Shown here: positions 35,606 to 43,784 of the stretch, in pieces | Layout: every line of letters starts with the position of its first letter | How positions within the stretch are numbered: position 1 is the stretch's first letter | Source: an uncultured Eubacteriales bacterium | GTDB lineage: Bacteria; Bacillota; Clostridia; Oscillospirales; Acutalibacteraceae | DNA length: 64,000 bases | Reading direction: 5' to 3' | NCBI GenBank assembly: GCA_934456435.1 | Contig: CAKSHH010000011.1 | Coordinates: 1-64,000 of the forward strand | Program-made: the position numbers and the translations under genes | Notes under the pieces: model-generated | Database searches by the model: none | What the model was told of the DNA's origin: nothing | The model's input: the letters and a program-made list of their open reading frames with translations, nothing else

Positions 35606-35872
35606 ATGGAACTGACAACAGAAAACATACAAGAGCTCAACCGGGATTTAATTGAAATAATCTCGTCGCTCAAGGCACTCGAAGACTGTGGAGAAAAGCT
35701 GATTATGGATTCCGACGATGTCGCTAAGATGTTCGGCTGGAGTAAGCTGACGGCGCAGGAGTTCATGAACCGACCCGATTTTCCTTTAATAAAAATCGGT
35801 AGAAAGTTGCAGGTCAACCGCCTTGCACTTGTCAAATACACTATGCAGCAATTAGTCAGAGAGGAGCACTAA
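35606..35872 (+). CDS. Helix-turn-helix protein, excisionase/MerR-like
   Basis: An 88-residue protein. Residues 35-80 match the small winged-helix domain of excisionases: V-A-K-M-F-G-W-S-K-L-T-A-Q-E-F-M and P-L-I-K-I-G-R-K-L-Q-V-N. It may bind DNA in excision or early control. AAGGAGG precedes the ATG. Confidence 0.75.
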   Translation: MELTTENIQELNRDLIEIISSLKALEDCGEKLIMDSDDVAKMFGWSKLTAQEFMNRPDFPLIKIGRKLQVNRLALVKYTMQQLVREEH

Positions 35873-35874
35873 AT

Positions 35875-37212
35875 ATGGAAACACTCAAACAAATTTCAAT
35901 CAATCTCATCGACCCACACCCGGAAAACCCAAGGAAGAACCTCGGTGATCTCACCGAGCTTGCCGAAAGTATCAAAGCTAACGGAATTATGCAGAATTTG
36001 ACCGTTGTTCCGAAAGACAGAGGACGATACACGGCAGTTATCGGACATCGCCGACTTGCGGCAGCGAAGCTCGCAGGACTTGAGACGGTACCCTGTGCCG
36101 TTGTTGACATGGATCGCAAGACGCAGTTGTCAACGATGCTGCTCGAAAATATGCAACGCTCAGAACTGTCCTACATAGAGCAGGCTGACGGATTCCAGCT
36201 TATGCTCGACCTCGGCGAAACCGTTGAAAGCATTTCCGAAATGTCGGGATTTAGCAAAGAGACAGTCAAGCACCGCCTTGAAATCGCAAAGCTTGATAAA
36301 GATAGCATCTTAGACAGCGATCTGACGCTTGAAGATTTTGCGTATCTCGAAAAAATTTCGGACATCAATGTCAGAAATGAGCTTATTGAAAACAATAAGC
36401 ACGATTACATTAAACACGCTGTTGATCGAGAGCTGCAGAACGTTGAAAAGCAAAAGAAAAAGCAAAAGTGGATTGACTACATTGAAAATAAAGGTATTCA
36501 CCCTATCCCGGAAGAAGAACGTCGAGACACTTGGAAAATATACGATAGCATCAAAAGCTTTAGTTATTTGGCAGTAAAGCCTGAGGATTTTGAGTTACCG
36601 GAGGGAACACCACCGAACGAAACTTTCTACAAATTCGAGACGTGGGGCGATTGGATCTATTTTTACAAGAAAAAGCCCGAGACGGAGGTGGACAACGAGG
36701 CGGAAGCAAGCAGGAAAAGAGCTGAGGCGTTCAGAATTTCCAAGATCGCCGAGCTTGATGAAAAGTTCGGTTGCTTTAATGAAAGAGTAAAGGCATTTGT
36801 AAACAACCTTTCCGAGGATAAGAAGACATTGCCGATCGTGTTAAGACTGTATGCCGAAATACAAATGAGCGGTAGCTTTTATCGAGATATCGAGGATCTT
36901 GAACTCTGCGAAGCTGCAGGGCTCGACATCAACGACGCAGACATAACGGACGAAGACATAATCGCCGGTAAATTGCATCCCGACATCCTTTACAACATCG
37001 ACCGAAAGCCGGCTGTTTATTTTCTCAAGGTAATTTTATGCCTGAAAAAGATTGCAACATATATGTCCTACTCCGGCGAATACACCGAAGATGTATTTAG
37101 TCTCTGCGCCATCAGAGCATTGAAAAATCTCGGTTTTAAGCTCACCGAGGAAGAAAAAGAGCTCCTCGACGGAACACATGAAATATACGGAAGGAAGTAC
37201 GAAGATGAATAA
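35875..37212 (+). CDS. ParB/RepB/Spo0J-family protein
   Basis: A 445-residue protein. The N-terminal ParB CTP-binding/nuclease-like domain shows I-D-P-H-P-E-N-P-R, then G-H-R-R-L-A-A-A-K and L-L-E-N-M-Q-R-S-E-L. A helix-turn-helix follows (E-M-S-G-F-S-K-E-T-V-K-H-R-L). The C-terminal 250 residues are unfamiliar. No ParA is present, so it may act as a transcription regulator or replication factor rather than in partition. Confidence 0.85.
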   Translation: METLKQISINLIDPHPENPRKNLGDLTELAESIKANGIMQNLTVVPKDRGRYTAVIGHRRLAAAKLAGLETVPCAVVDMDRKTQLSTMLLENMQRSELSYIEQADGFQLMLDLGETVESISEMSGFSKETVKHRLEIAKLDKDSILDSDLTLEDFAYLEKISDINVRNELIENNKHDYIKHAVDRELQNVEKQKKKQKWIDYIENKGIHPIPEEERRDTWKIYDSIKSFSYLAVKPEDFELPEGTPPNETFYKFETWGDWIYFYKKKPETEVDNEAEASRKRAEAFRISKIAELDEKFGCFNERVKAFVNNLSEDKKTLPIVLRLYAEIQMSGSFYRDIEDLELCEAAGLDINDADITDEDIIAGKLHPDILYNIDRKPAVYFLKVILCLKKIATYMSYSGEYTEDVFSLCAIRALKNLGFKLTEEEKELLDGTHEIYGRKYEDE

Positions 37213-37513
37213 CAATCTTATCTCAGAAGCAACCGATTTACTCAAGAAATACGCCCGCACGGGCGACCGACGTTATTTTCTTGACGCCGCAGAAAAAATC
37301 TCACTATCAATTGCAAATGCTATAAATCCTATAAATCCGATGACCGAACCGCTCGTCGCGGCAATGTTGACGAGATATGCAGATTTCGTTAAAGAGAACT
37401 TTGATTCGGAAGCCGCTGACATATATTCCGAAATACTTAACATGCTAAAAAACACGTCTGCTACAGTCGTGGTAGGAGAAACACCAGCACCAACCAAAGG
37501 AGATAAAAAATGA
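37205..37513 (+). CDS. Hypothetical early phage protein
   Basis: A 102-residue helical protein from ATG 37205, which overlaps the ParB-like stop by eight bases. Not recognised. It is in an operon with the ParB-like gene and the two next small genes. Confidence 0.6.
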   Translation: MNNNLISEATDLLKKYARTGDRRYFLDAAEKISLSIANAINPINPMTEPLVAAMLTRYADFVKENFDSEAADIYSEILNMLKNTSATVVVGETPAPTKGDKK

Positions 37514-37761
37514 ATACACTTACCTTACTATATATCTTTTTCATTGCAATAGCGATTGTTTTAACGATCACACTCTTCGCAATGAACGACAGTTGTAAAA
37601 AGCAGGAAGAGCTTAATATCAATGTCCTCAAAAGCTTCCAAAAGGTTACTAATGACTACAACGAGCTCGCAGACAAGTATCAAAAACTCACTGAAGAGAA
37701 CAAGCAGCTCAAAGCTCGCTTGTTGTATGAGAGGACACAAGATGATGCAAACGTATTTTAA
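37510..37761 (+). CDS. Small membrane protein with coiled coil
   Basis: An 83-residue protein: one N-terminal membrane helix (residues 5-24), then a long coiled coil (about 30-70). ATGA overlap with the upstream gene. Function unknown. Confidence 0.6.
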   Translation: MNTLTLLYIFFIAIAIVLTITLFAMNDSCKKQEELNINVLKSFQKVTNDYNELADKYQKLTEENKQLKARLLYERTQDDANVF

Positions 37762-38068
37762 GTTTCCGCCGGACAAGTACGGCCGAACTGTCAATATGCG
37801 AGACTGTACGATGCAGATTGAGCGTGACAAATACTGCGAAAGAATCGGCGAGCCAAAGTATTTTCCGCTTTCAGACAAGCAGCATTTTGACTTTGAGGTT
37901 GAAATGTCCGTGAAGTATCGCGAAGAATTTATCGAATATCTTAATAGCATTGGCGGTCTTAACGTCGGGTCTATTACGATCGCCGCGATGAATTTAAAAT
38001 CACATCTCATTGATTATTACATAGAACGGAGGCGATGGAATGAAAGAAAAACAGCTCTTTCCGCGTGA
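37742..38068 (+). CDS. Hypothetical early phage protein
   Basis: About 108 residues from ATG 37742 (or 37745), preceded by GAGAGG. No recognised domain; sequence like F-K-F-P-P-D-K-Y-G-R at the start. Overlaps genes on both sides, so it is part of the operon. Confidence 0.55.
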   Translation: MMQTYFKFPPDKYGRTVNMRDCTMQIERDKYCERIGEPKYFPLSDKQHFDFEVEMSVKYREEFIEYLNSIGGLNVGSITIAAMNLKSHLIDYYIERRRWNERKTALSA

Positions 38069-38330
38069 CACGTCGCATCTCGCCCGGATGATCTTGCGCG
38101 AGGACGACGACGGCAACAAAACATACGTCGTGCAGTCCGGCTACAACAAAGAAATAAAAACGTATGAAAGTGAGCTGACTGTTTCGGTCGGCTCACCAAC
38201 CGCCGAGCTTGAGGCTTGGAATGCGTACAGTGGCACCCTTGACTCTGCGATACATAAAATATTGCATTCGCGTCCAAAAGTCAAAGAAGCTCTTGACGAG
38301 TTAAACGCCAAGAGTTTCAAGCAATGTTAA
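38040..38330 (+). CDS. Hypothetical early phage protein
   Basis: A 96-residue protein with no recognised domain, starting inside the 3' end of the upstream gene behind GGAGG. Ends in TAA. Last gene before the minus-strand cargo. Confidence 0.6.
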   Translation: MKEKQLFPRDTSHLARMILREDDDGNKTYVVQSGYNKEIKTYESELTVSVGSPTAELEAWNAYSGTLDSAIHKILHSRPKVKEALDELNAKSFKQC

Positions 38331-38437
38331 GGTAAAGATGTGGTTTGTTTTGAAGAAATAGAAGATGTAGCAAATCCAGAGACAACAACAAATATAGTTT
38401 ACAACGAAAAACCAATACTAACTATCGAAAGAAAAGT

Positions 38438-39091
38438 TTATATTTTTTTATTCTTCATTCTAATTTTTTCTTTATATTCTTTTTCGGTTAAGTCTGGAGA
38501 GTTTCTGATTTTTTTTGTACTGAAAAAGATATATACAACTAATGCTGCAATTACAATTAAAAAAATAATGACCTTTTTTTGCGAATAGTGTGATGCAATA
38601 AAAATGGTGTTCAATAGGAATAAAATAGTACTTGGTGAAATGAGAATAATTGCTATTGAAATAAAGCCAACAAGTAAACGAATCACTATTGTTTCTATAT
38701 CGCACAAAAATAGAATTATAAAAAGCACTTCGAAAATAGCCACTAATATAGAAAAATCGCCCCACAAAAAACATAAAATATATGAATCAAATAGGCTAAT
38801 TTGGTCGGATTCAAATGGAAAAAATAAGAAATACCAATGTTCCAATATGCCTTTTTTAAAACAATCGAAAGATACTGAAAATGCGTTTAAAATATTTTCA
38901 ATATCATTTTTCCCGAAACCTTTATAAACTAAAAGCAAAACAAAGAAAATGAGAATAAAAGAATGTAATATTATAAATATAACTGTGTTTCTTCTTTTTA
39001 GTGAGATTTTTTGAGTAAACAAAGATCCTATTGCAACCACAACGGCAGAAAAAATAGATAAAAATGTTATAACAAGTGTCGAATGACTCAT
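38438..39091 (-). CDS. Multi-pass membrane protein, likely cargo
   Basis: A 217-residue, AT-rich protein with about five hydrophobic segments and a lysine-rich tail. Opposite in strand to the early operon it interrupts, a common layout for lysogen-expressed morons. Not recognised; superinfection exclusion is one possibility, not shown. Confidence 0.55.
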   Translation of the reverse strand: MSHSTLVITFLSIFSAVVVAIGSLFTQKISLKRRNTVIFIILHSFILIFFVLLLVYKGFGKNDIENILNAFSVSFDCFKKGILEHWYFLFFPFESDQISLFDSYILCFLWGDFSILVAIFEVLFIILFLCDIETIVIRLLVGFISIAIILISPSTILFLLNTIFIASHYSQKKVIIFLIVIAALVVYIFFSTKKIRNSPDLTEKEYKEKIRMKNKKI

Positions 39092-39259
39092 TTAGCACAC
39101 ATCCTTTTTTCTCAAAAGTATATTTGAATTACAAATTGCAGACATATTAACAGTTTTTAACTTTGTTGCTAAAACTTTTAAAATGGAGCACAATTATGGA
39201 AAATCCAAAAATCAAGTATAATTTTGTGCTTAAAAAATCCCATCTCAATAAGATGAATT

Positions 39260-39592
39260 TTATTTTTTATGGAAAACAAATCTATATGGATCAAGTTGAA
39301 GAACAGAACAAACAGAAAGACCAATTCGTATACTTGAACCTGCAATATCGCGCTCACCTGATTCAAACCGCTGATATTGGCGAAGTTGAATTTCAGCAGC
39401 ATTTGCCACTTGCTGTTGAGTCAGACCGAGTTCCCTTCTTCTGTTTTGTAAAATGTGGTGAGATAATTCGACACATTCATAAATTTGTCCATTTATTTCA
39501 TGCGTAAGAGGCTGATAATTGTCACAATAATTACTTTTACAAGATATAGCAATCATTCCTTTCTTTAAAATATTATACGACCAATTGGACAT
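39260..39592 (-). CDS. XRE-family helix-turn-helix protein
   Basis: A protein of up to 110 residues. The XRE domain covers about 50-105 (L-G-L-T-Q-Q-Q-V-A-N-A-A-E-I-Q-L-R-Q-Y-Q-R-F-E-S-G-E-R). The start is uncertain; a start at the internal Met (about residue 13) is possible. With the membrane gene at 38438 it forms a minus-strand cargo unit. Confidence 0.7.
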   Translation of the reverse strand: MSNWSYNILKKGMIAISCKSNYCDNYQPLTHEINGQIYECVELSHHILQNRRRELGLTQQQVANAAEIQLRQYQRFESGERDIAGSSIRIGLSVCSVLQLDPYRFVFHKK

Positions 39593-39793
39593 AAAGTCAA
39601 TACTTTTTATACAGAAATAAGAAAATACCTATTGAAAACATCACAATAAGTACAGAGAATCTTACGGAAATGAACCGGAGCAACTAATGCGACTTGCCGA
39701 GCCCCTCGGTGCTAAAAAAAGACGGACTGAAAAAGTCCGTAACGGGAAAGTATGGTGTATTAAGTTATCAACAAGACGAAAGGAGGAAAACAC

Positions 39794-40612
39794 GTGCGAA
39801 AGCTCAACCGAGAGAGCATACATAAATCGGGTGATTATATGGAAGTCGACATTTTCCCTGTTCGGAAGCCGACAGGCAGACGTGCAGCGAAAGCAAAACC
39901 GACAAGAGCTGTTCAACAGAAGCTCAACGAGCGAAATGCAGCTCGAAAGTTTACTTGGCTGCTCCAGGAGAACTTCGGCCCGAAGGATTATCTTTGTGAG
40001 CTCTCATATCCGTCGGACTTTCCGTATGATAAGGCTCTCGACGGCAGAGAATTTGCGTGTTTTCTCCGAAATGTAAAAAACGCTTATAAAAAAGCGGGTA
40101 TTGATTTTCGTAGCATGTACAGCGTCGAGCTTGGGGAGAAAAACGGACGTCCGCACTATCACCTTGCTTGCTCCGGAGAGCTTGGCGCAAAAATCCTCAA
40201 GGAAAAATGGAATAAGCGTTTCACAAAGAACCCAAAGGTAAGCTACATTCATGCTTCGCATCTTATTTTCACAAAGACGGGTCTTGCTGGAGCTGCTTTT
40301 TACCTGTCGAAAGATCCAAGACTCTGCTACCGGTCGTATGTGTGCTCAAAGAATTTGAAACAACCACCTAAAAGCCAGCGCGACGGACGTATCAGCGGAC
40401 GAAAGCTCCAAGAGTTGAGAAATGACATATATAATGCCGAGCTTTTTGAAAAATTATATCCGGGCTATGTGTTTGTTGATGCCGATCCTCGTCTCGAAAT
40501 GTACGATATCAACGAATACGGCGAAGCCGAGAAGATAGATTTTCCATACATAACGATCCGACTCTACAAAAGAGACAGTAAATATATCTTACGCGACAAA
40601 GAATACGCATAA
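39794..40612 (+). CDS. HUH-type replication initiator (Rep, G2P/ORF2-like)
   Basis: A 272-residue protein from GTG 39794, eight bases after AAAGGAGG. The HUH metal-binding motif is in G-R-P-H-Y-H-L-A and a Y-L-S-K segment follows about 60 residues later, matching the Tyr/Lys catalytic motif of rolling-circle Rep proteins of the G2P/ORF2 type. No DnaB or DnaC helicase loader is visible in the prophage, so this is the best candidate for replication initiation. Confidence 0.75.
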   Translation: MRKLNRESIHKSGDYMEVDIFPVRKPTGRRAAKAKPTRAVQQKLNERNAARKFTWLLQENFGPKDYLCELSYPSDFPYDKALDGREFACFLRNVKNAYKKAGIDFRSMYSVELGEKNGRPHYHLACSGELGAKILKEKWNKRFTKNPKVSYIHASHLIFTKTGLAGAAFYLSKDPRLCYRSYVCSKNLKQPPKSQRDGRISGRKLQELRNDIYNAELFEKLYPGYVFVDADPRLEMYDINEYGEAEKIDFPYITIRLYKRDSKYILRDKEYA

Positions 40613-40623
40613 GGAGTGAGTCA

Positions 40624-41010
40624 ATGAGCAATAAGATTCAAAATCAAATACCGATACCGACGGAAGCCCAGGAGCAGGAAGCGCTGTTCCGGTGGGCTGA
40701 TTTCGCCGTGGGTAAATATCCGGAAATTAAGTTTTTATATCACATTCCGAATGAGGGCAAACGGAGTGTTTATAACGGTGCCGCTATGCGCCGGCAAGGT
40801 CTGAAGAAAGGTGTGCCTGATCTCTGCTTACCTGTACCATCGGGGAAATATCACGCGCTTTACATAGAGATGAAGCGTAAAGGTGAAAAGCCGAGCTTGC
40901 AACAGCTTAACTGGCTTGATAATCTTAATCTCTTCGGCAACCGTGCCGTCTGGTGCCAAGGCTGGGAAGAAGCTGCAAAAGAAATTGAAAGATATTTGAG
41001 GGGTGAATGA
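40624..41010 (+). CDS. VRR-NUC domain nuclease
   Basis: A 128-residue protein with the VRR-NUC core: N-E-G-K-R, G-L-K-K-G-V-P-D-L and Y-I-E-M-K, holding the E-P/D-E-x-K catalytic residues. Phage VRR-NUC enzymes process branched DNA. It is next to Rep and in the same operon. Confidence 0.88.
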   Translation: MSNKIQNQIPIPTEAQEQEALFRWADFAVGKYPEIKFLYHIPNEGKRSVYNGAAMRRQGLKKGVPDLCLPVPSGKYHALYIEMKRKGEKPSLQQLNWLDNLNLFGNRAVWCQGWEEAAKEIERYLRGE

Positions 41011-41013
41011 ATA

Positions 41014-41163
41014 ATGAACCTTGACAGAGCAATAGAACTTCTTAAACGAGAGTATGAAAAAGCAAAGAATAGCCCGTATGTTACAAATCCCTTGGCATTT
41101 GCATTGTATAACGTTTGGAAAATGGCAGACAGAGAAAGCAAGATAATGAGCAAAGAAGAATAA
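41014..41163 (+). CDS. Small hypothetical protein
   Basis: A 49-residue protein beginning M-N-L-D-R-A-I-E-L-L, entirely helical. GAGGGG precedes the ATG. Not recognised. Confidence 0.55.
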   Translation: MNLDRAIELLKREYEKAKNSPYVTNPLAFALYNVWKMADRESKIMSKEE

Positions 41164-41195
41164 GAAAAATATTATTTAAAGGAGTGTGAATAATC

Positions 41196-41600
41196 ATGTC
41201 AAGAGAATATTCGCAGGCGCTTGCCGATTATGCGATATCAAGAGAGAGATATCTTGAATTAAAACACAAGTGCTATCAATATCCCGAATGGATACGGGAG
41301 CGCAATGACAGCTACGAGCTTTCGTCGGCCGGCTTCGACGGAATGCCTAAGGGCAGCAGTTCGGGCGCTACATCCATTGTTGAGCGCAAGGCAGATAAAG
41401 CAATGAAATCCGCCGAGCTTGTCGATGTCGTGGAGCGTTGCTTGCACGATGCCGTTGACGGAGACATCGGTGTAATTAGCAGCTTGCGTAAAAACGTCTG
41501 TTATCAAATCCCTTATATAGCTCTTTCCGCGCTCTGTGGTAAAAACCAATTTACAAAATATCGGCACAAGTTTTACTATTTACTTGATAAAAAAATATAA
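41196..41600 (+). CDS. Hypothetical protein, candidate late-gene regulator
   Basis: A 134-residue protein ending in a segment resembling a helix-turn-helix (I-P-Y-I-A-L-S-A-L-C-G-K-N-Q-F). Comparable small proteins lie just before terminase in many phages of Bacillota, where ArpU/RinA-type regulators start late transcription. No signature residues prove that here; the role is inferred from position. Confidence 0.5.
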   Translation: MSREYSQALADYAISRERYLELKHKCYQYPEWIRERNDSYELSSAGFDGMPKGSSSGATSIVERKADKAMKSAELVDVVERCLHDAVDGDIGVISSLRKNVCYQIPYIALSALCGKNQFTKYRHKFYYLLDKKI

Positions 41601-41640
41601 CTTGGGGAAATGCGGTACACGAAACCTGCTAAAATATATA
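41601..41640 (+). promoter_or_regulatory. Candidate late promoter
   Basis: The gap before the late operon holds a TAAAAT (41630-41635) followed by TATATA and preceded by a GC-richer block (GCGGTACACGAAACCTGC) in place of a clear -35 box. That is what an activator-dependent late promoter would look like. Confidence 0.4.
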
Positions 41641-41712
41641 TAGTGACAATAAACAAAAGCCGTGTTGAGCCGGATTGCACCTGCTCGATGCGGATATTTC
41701 GTGGGTGAAATT

Positions 41713-41898
41713 ATGAAAACTCTCGCCGAGCTTGCCGAAGAATATAAAAGTCAAGCAGATCACATTAAATCTCAAATTGATGCTATCCCGGAAAATACTG
41801 ATGACTACGATCTTAAGCGCAAGCGTGCAGTCCTCTGGGATATGTGGAGCGAAGCTATGGAGAATTACTATGAGCTGAAGAACTATTATGAAAAATAA
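41713..41898 (+). CDS. Small hypothetical protein, first gene of late transcript
   Basis: A 61-residue helical protein from ATG 41713 (L-A-E-L-A-E-E-Y). Its stop TAA (41896-41898) directly abuts the tRNA gene. Not recognised. Confidence 0.6.
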   Translation: MKTLAELAEEYKSQADHIKSQIDAIPENTDDYDLKRKRAVLWDMWSEAMENYYELKNYYEK

Positions 41899-41982
41899 GG
41901 CGGAATGATGGAATGGGGAGACATGGGAAACTCTAAATTTCCTGCTCTTGGCATGTGAGTTCAAGTCTCACTTCCGCCACCA
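41899..41982 (+). tRNA. Amber suppressor tRNA-Leu(CUA), phage-encoded
   Basis: A complete cloverleaf with no mismatch. Acceptor stem GGCGGAA (41899-41905) with TTCCGCC (41972-41978); discriminator A (41979); encoded CCA (41980-41982). The D-arm has a 3-bp stem and GG-containing loop. Anticodon stem GGAAA/TTTCC encloses loop CTCTAAA (41931-41937), giving anticodon CTA at 41933-41935, which reads UAG. A 12-nt variable region has its own 3-bp stem (class II). T-stem GTGAG/CTCAC with TTCAAGT loop. The D-loop (GGAATGGGGAGAC), TTCAAGTC and A73 match tRNA-Leu rather than Ser or Tyr. Bacterial LeuRS largely ignores the anticodon, so leucine insertion is likely. Confidence 0.92.
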
Positions 41983-42010
41983 AAAACCAACACGAAAGAG
42001 GTGAGGAAAG

Positions 42011-42433
42011 GTGAGTAACGAAAATTTGAAGAAATTTGAAGAAAAAAAGCTAAAATCAAAGCAGAAAAAAGCCATTGAACTGTAGGTTTATCAAGGCTTG
42101 AGCCAAACAGATGTTGCGAACACGGTTAAAGTGAGCCAACAGACCCTTTCTGCGTGGGTAAATCACGATGAGCTTTTTATGCGAATCAGGGATGAAGAAG
42201 AAGCAAAAGCGGAGCGTGAGAGAAAGCGCAGATACAAGGGCGCGGCGCAGGTTGCAATAAATAAGCTGATCGAGCTTATAGAGAGTACAGATGATAAGGC
42301 TGCTCTTGCTGCCTGCAAGGATATTCTTGACCGTGCCGGTGATAAGCCGTCGGATAAGATTGACCTTTCCGGCACTCTCGAAACGACGAATAAACTCGAT
42401 TCTATTCTCAGGCAGTTGAGCGACGATGAGTGA
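42011..42433 (+). CDS. Terminase small subunit, with in-frame TAG at codon 25
   Basis: Reading from GTG 42011 (after AGGAAAGG) gives 140 codons, open except for one TAG at 42083-42085. The part after it is a terminase-type helix-turn-helix (G-L-S-Q-T-D-V-A ... V-S-Q-Q-T-L-S-A-W-V). Residues before the TAG (K-K-A-I-E-L) continue naturally into it, as in homologous small terminases where this helix is unbroken. TTG 42098 could start a shorter form but has no clear ribosome site. It binds the phage genome end for packaging. The suppressor tRNA ends 28 bases upstream. Confidence 0.85.
42083..42085 (+). other. In-frame amber codon, terminase small subunit
   Basis: TAG, codon 25 from GTG 42011, between helix residues E-L and V-Y. 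Probably read as Leu. Confidence 0.8.
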
Positions 42434-43784
42434 AAGCCTTATCCTCAGTCCGAAGTATAAGGACTTTTTGAAACATAAAGCTCCTGTTGAGTTCCTTGAG
42501 GGCACGACAGCGGCAGGCAAAACGACTGTCGGAATTGTTAAGTTTATGTTCAGGGTTGCGGATAGCGCGAAAAAAATTCACATTATCAGCGGACTTGATA
42601 CGGGCACGATCGAGAAAAACATCATCAACAAAGACCTTGGAATCATCGACGTATTCGGCGAGCTTGTGGAATACAATCCGTCGGGCAAAGGCGAATACAG
42701 TATGCCGCACCTGATATATCACACTCCGAGCGGCGACAAGGTGGTATATATTCTCGGCTATGACAACAAGGCACGATGGAAAAAGGCTCTCGGCGGTCAG
42801 TACGGCTGTTTGTATATCGACGAAATCAATATAGCCGATATGGAGTATATCAGAGAGGCGTCGATGAGATGTGATTATCTCATGGCGACATTAAATCCCG
42901 ACGATCCGAGCTTGCCGGTGTATGAGGAATATATCAACCATTCACGCCCGACAGCGCAATATGCGGACGATGCTCCGCCCGATCTGCTGAATATGCTTAA
43001 TGCCGAGCCGAAAAACGGCTGGGTGTGGTGGTATTTCTCATTCGATCACAACGCCGGGCTGCCGCAGGCAAAGAAAGAGCAGATTATCAGTATGGTTCCG
43101 CCGGGGACGAAGCTGTATAAGAATAAAATTCTCGGACTGAGAGGTAGGGCAACAGGACTTGTATTCAGCAACTTTGACCGTTCAAGGCACATCGTAAACC
43201 GGAATCAGCTTTTGCAAGCCGCATTTGATAAAAAGATACGGTTTGTTCAGTTCTCGGCAGGACTGGACACGGCATATTCCTCAAAATCGCCCGATACGAT
43301 TTCAATGATATTTCAAGGTATTACGCAGGACAGAAAGCTGATCGTGCTTGACGAGCGAGTGTATAACAACGCAGATATGTCAAATCCGATTGCGCCGTCC
43401 GATACGGTGCGGAATTTTATTGACTTTTTGGAGCGTAACCGTGAAGTGTGGGGCTTCGTCCGACAGGTGTATATTGATTCGGCGGATCAAGCAACCATTA
43501 CGGAGCTGAAAAAGTATAAGCGGCAAAATCCGTGCCTTTATAATTTTAACGGGGCATGGAAGAAAACAAAGATTATTGACAGAATCAATATGCAGCTCGG
43601 TTGGCTACATACGGGGGATTATCTCGTGTGTGATACCTGCCGAGTGCATATATCCGAGCTTGAAGCGTATTCGTGGGCGCAGGATAAGGACAACGAGCCT
43701 GAGGATCGTAACGACCATACAATCAACGCTTCGCAGTACGGCTTTTTGCCGTATGTGAAGATGATAGGAGAGATCAAAAGATGA
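42426..43784 (+). CDS. Terminase large subunit (PBSX-like)
   Basis: A 452-residue packaging ATPase/nuclease. Walker A-like G-T-T-A-A-G-K-T-T near residues 26-34 and Walker B C-L-Y-I-D-E-I near 138. C-terminal nuclease Asp residues (G-L-D-T-A-Y) are present. It overlaps the small subunit by eight bases and the portal by ATGA. No in-frame TAG. Confidence 0.93.
   Translation: MSESLILSPKYKDFLKHKAPVEFLEGTTAAGKTTVGIVKFMFRVADSAKKIHIISGLDTGTIEKNIINKDLGIIDVFGELVEYNPSGKGEYSMPHLIYHTPSGDKVVYILGYDNKARWKKALGGQYGCLYIDEINIADMEYIREASMRCDYLMATLNPDDPSLPVYEEYINHSRPTAQYADDAPPDLLNMLNAEPKNGWVWWYFSFDHNAGLPQAKKEQIISMVPPGTKLYKNKILGLRGRATGLVFSNFDRSRHIVNRNQLLQAAFDKKIRFVQFSAGLDTAYSSKSPDTISMIFQGITQDRKLIVLDERVYNNADMSNPIAPSDTVRNFIDFLERNREVWGFVRQVYIDSADQATITELKKYKRQNPCLYNFNGAWKKTKIIDRINMQLGWLHTGDYLVCDTCRVHISELEAYSWAQDKDNEPEDRNDHTINASQYGFLPYVKMIGEIKR

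Noticed and set aside
38340..38588. Plus-strand frame beginning with GTG, with a hydrophobic C-terminus
   Set aside because: Most of it mirrors the multi-pass membrane gene on the minus strand (38438-39091), which has the better length and ribosome site.
39687..40076. Plus-strand frame overlapping the Rep gene start
   Set aside because: It runs through the AAAGGAGG and GTG start of Rep and becomes low-quality protein in the overlap. No family is recognised.
41899..41982. tRNA-Tyr or tRNA-Gln type suppressor
   Set aside because: Gln tRNAs lack a long variable arm. The CTCTAAA loop could derive from Tyr by one change, but the D-loop and TTCAAGTC match Leu better. Isotype is still not proven.
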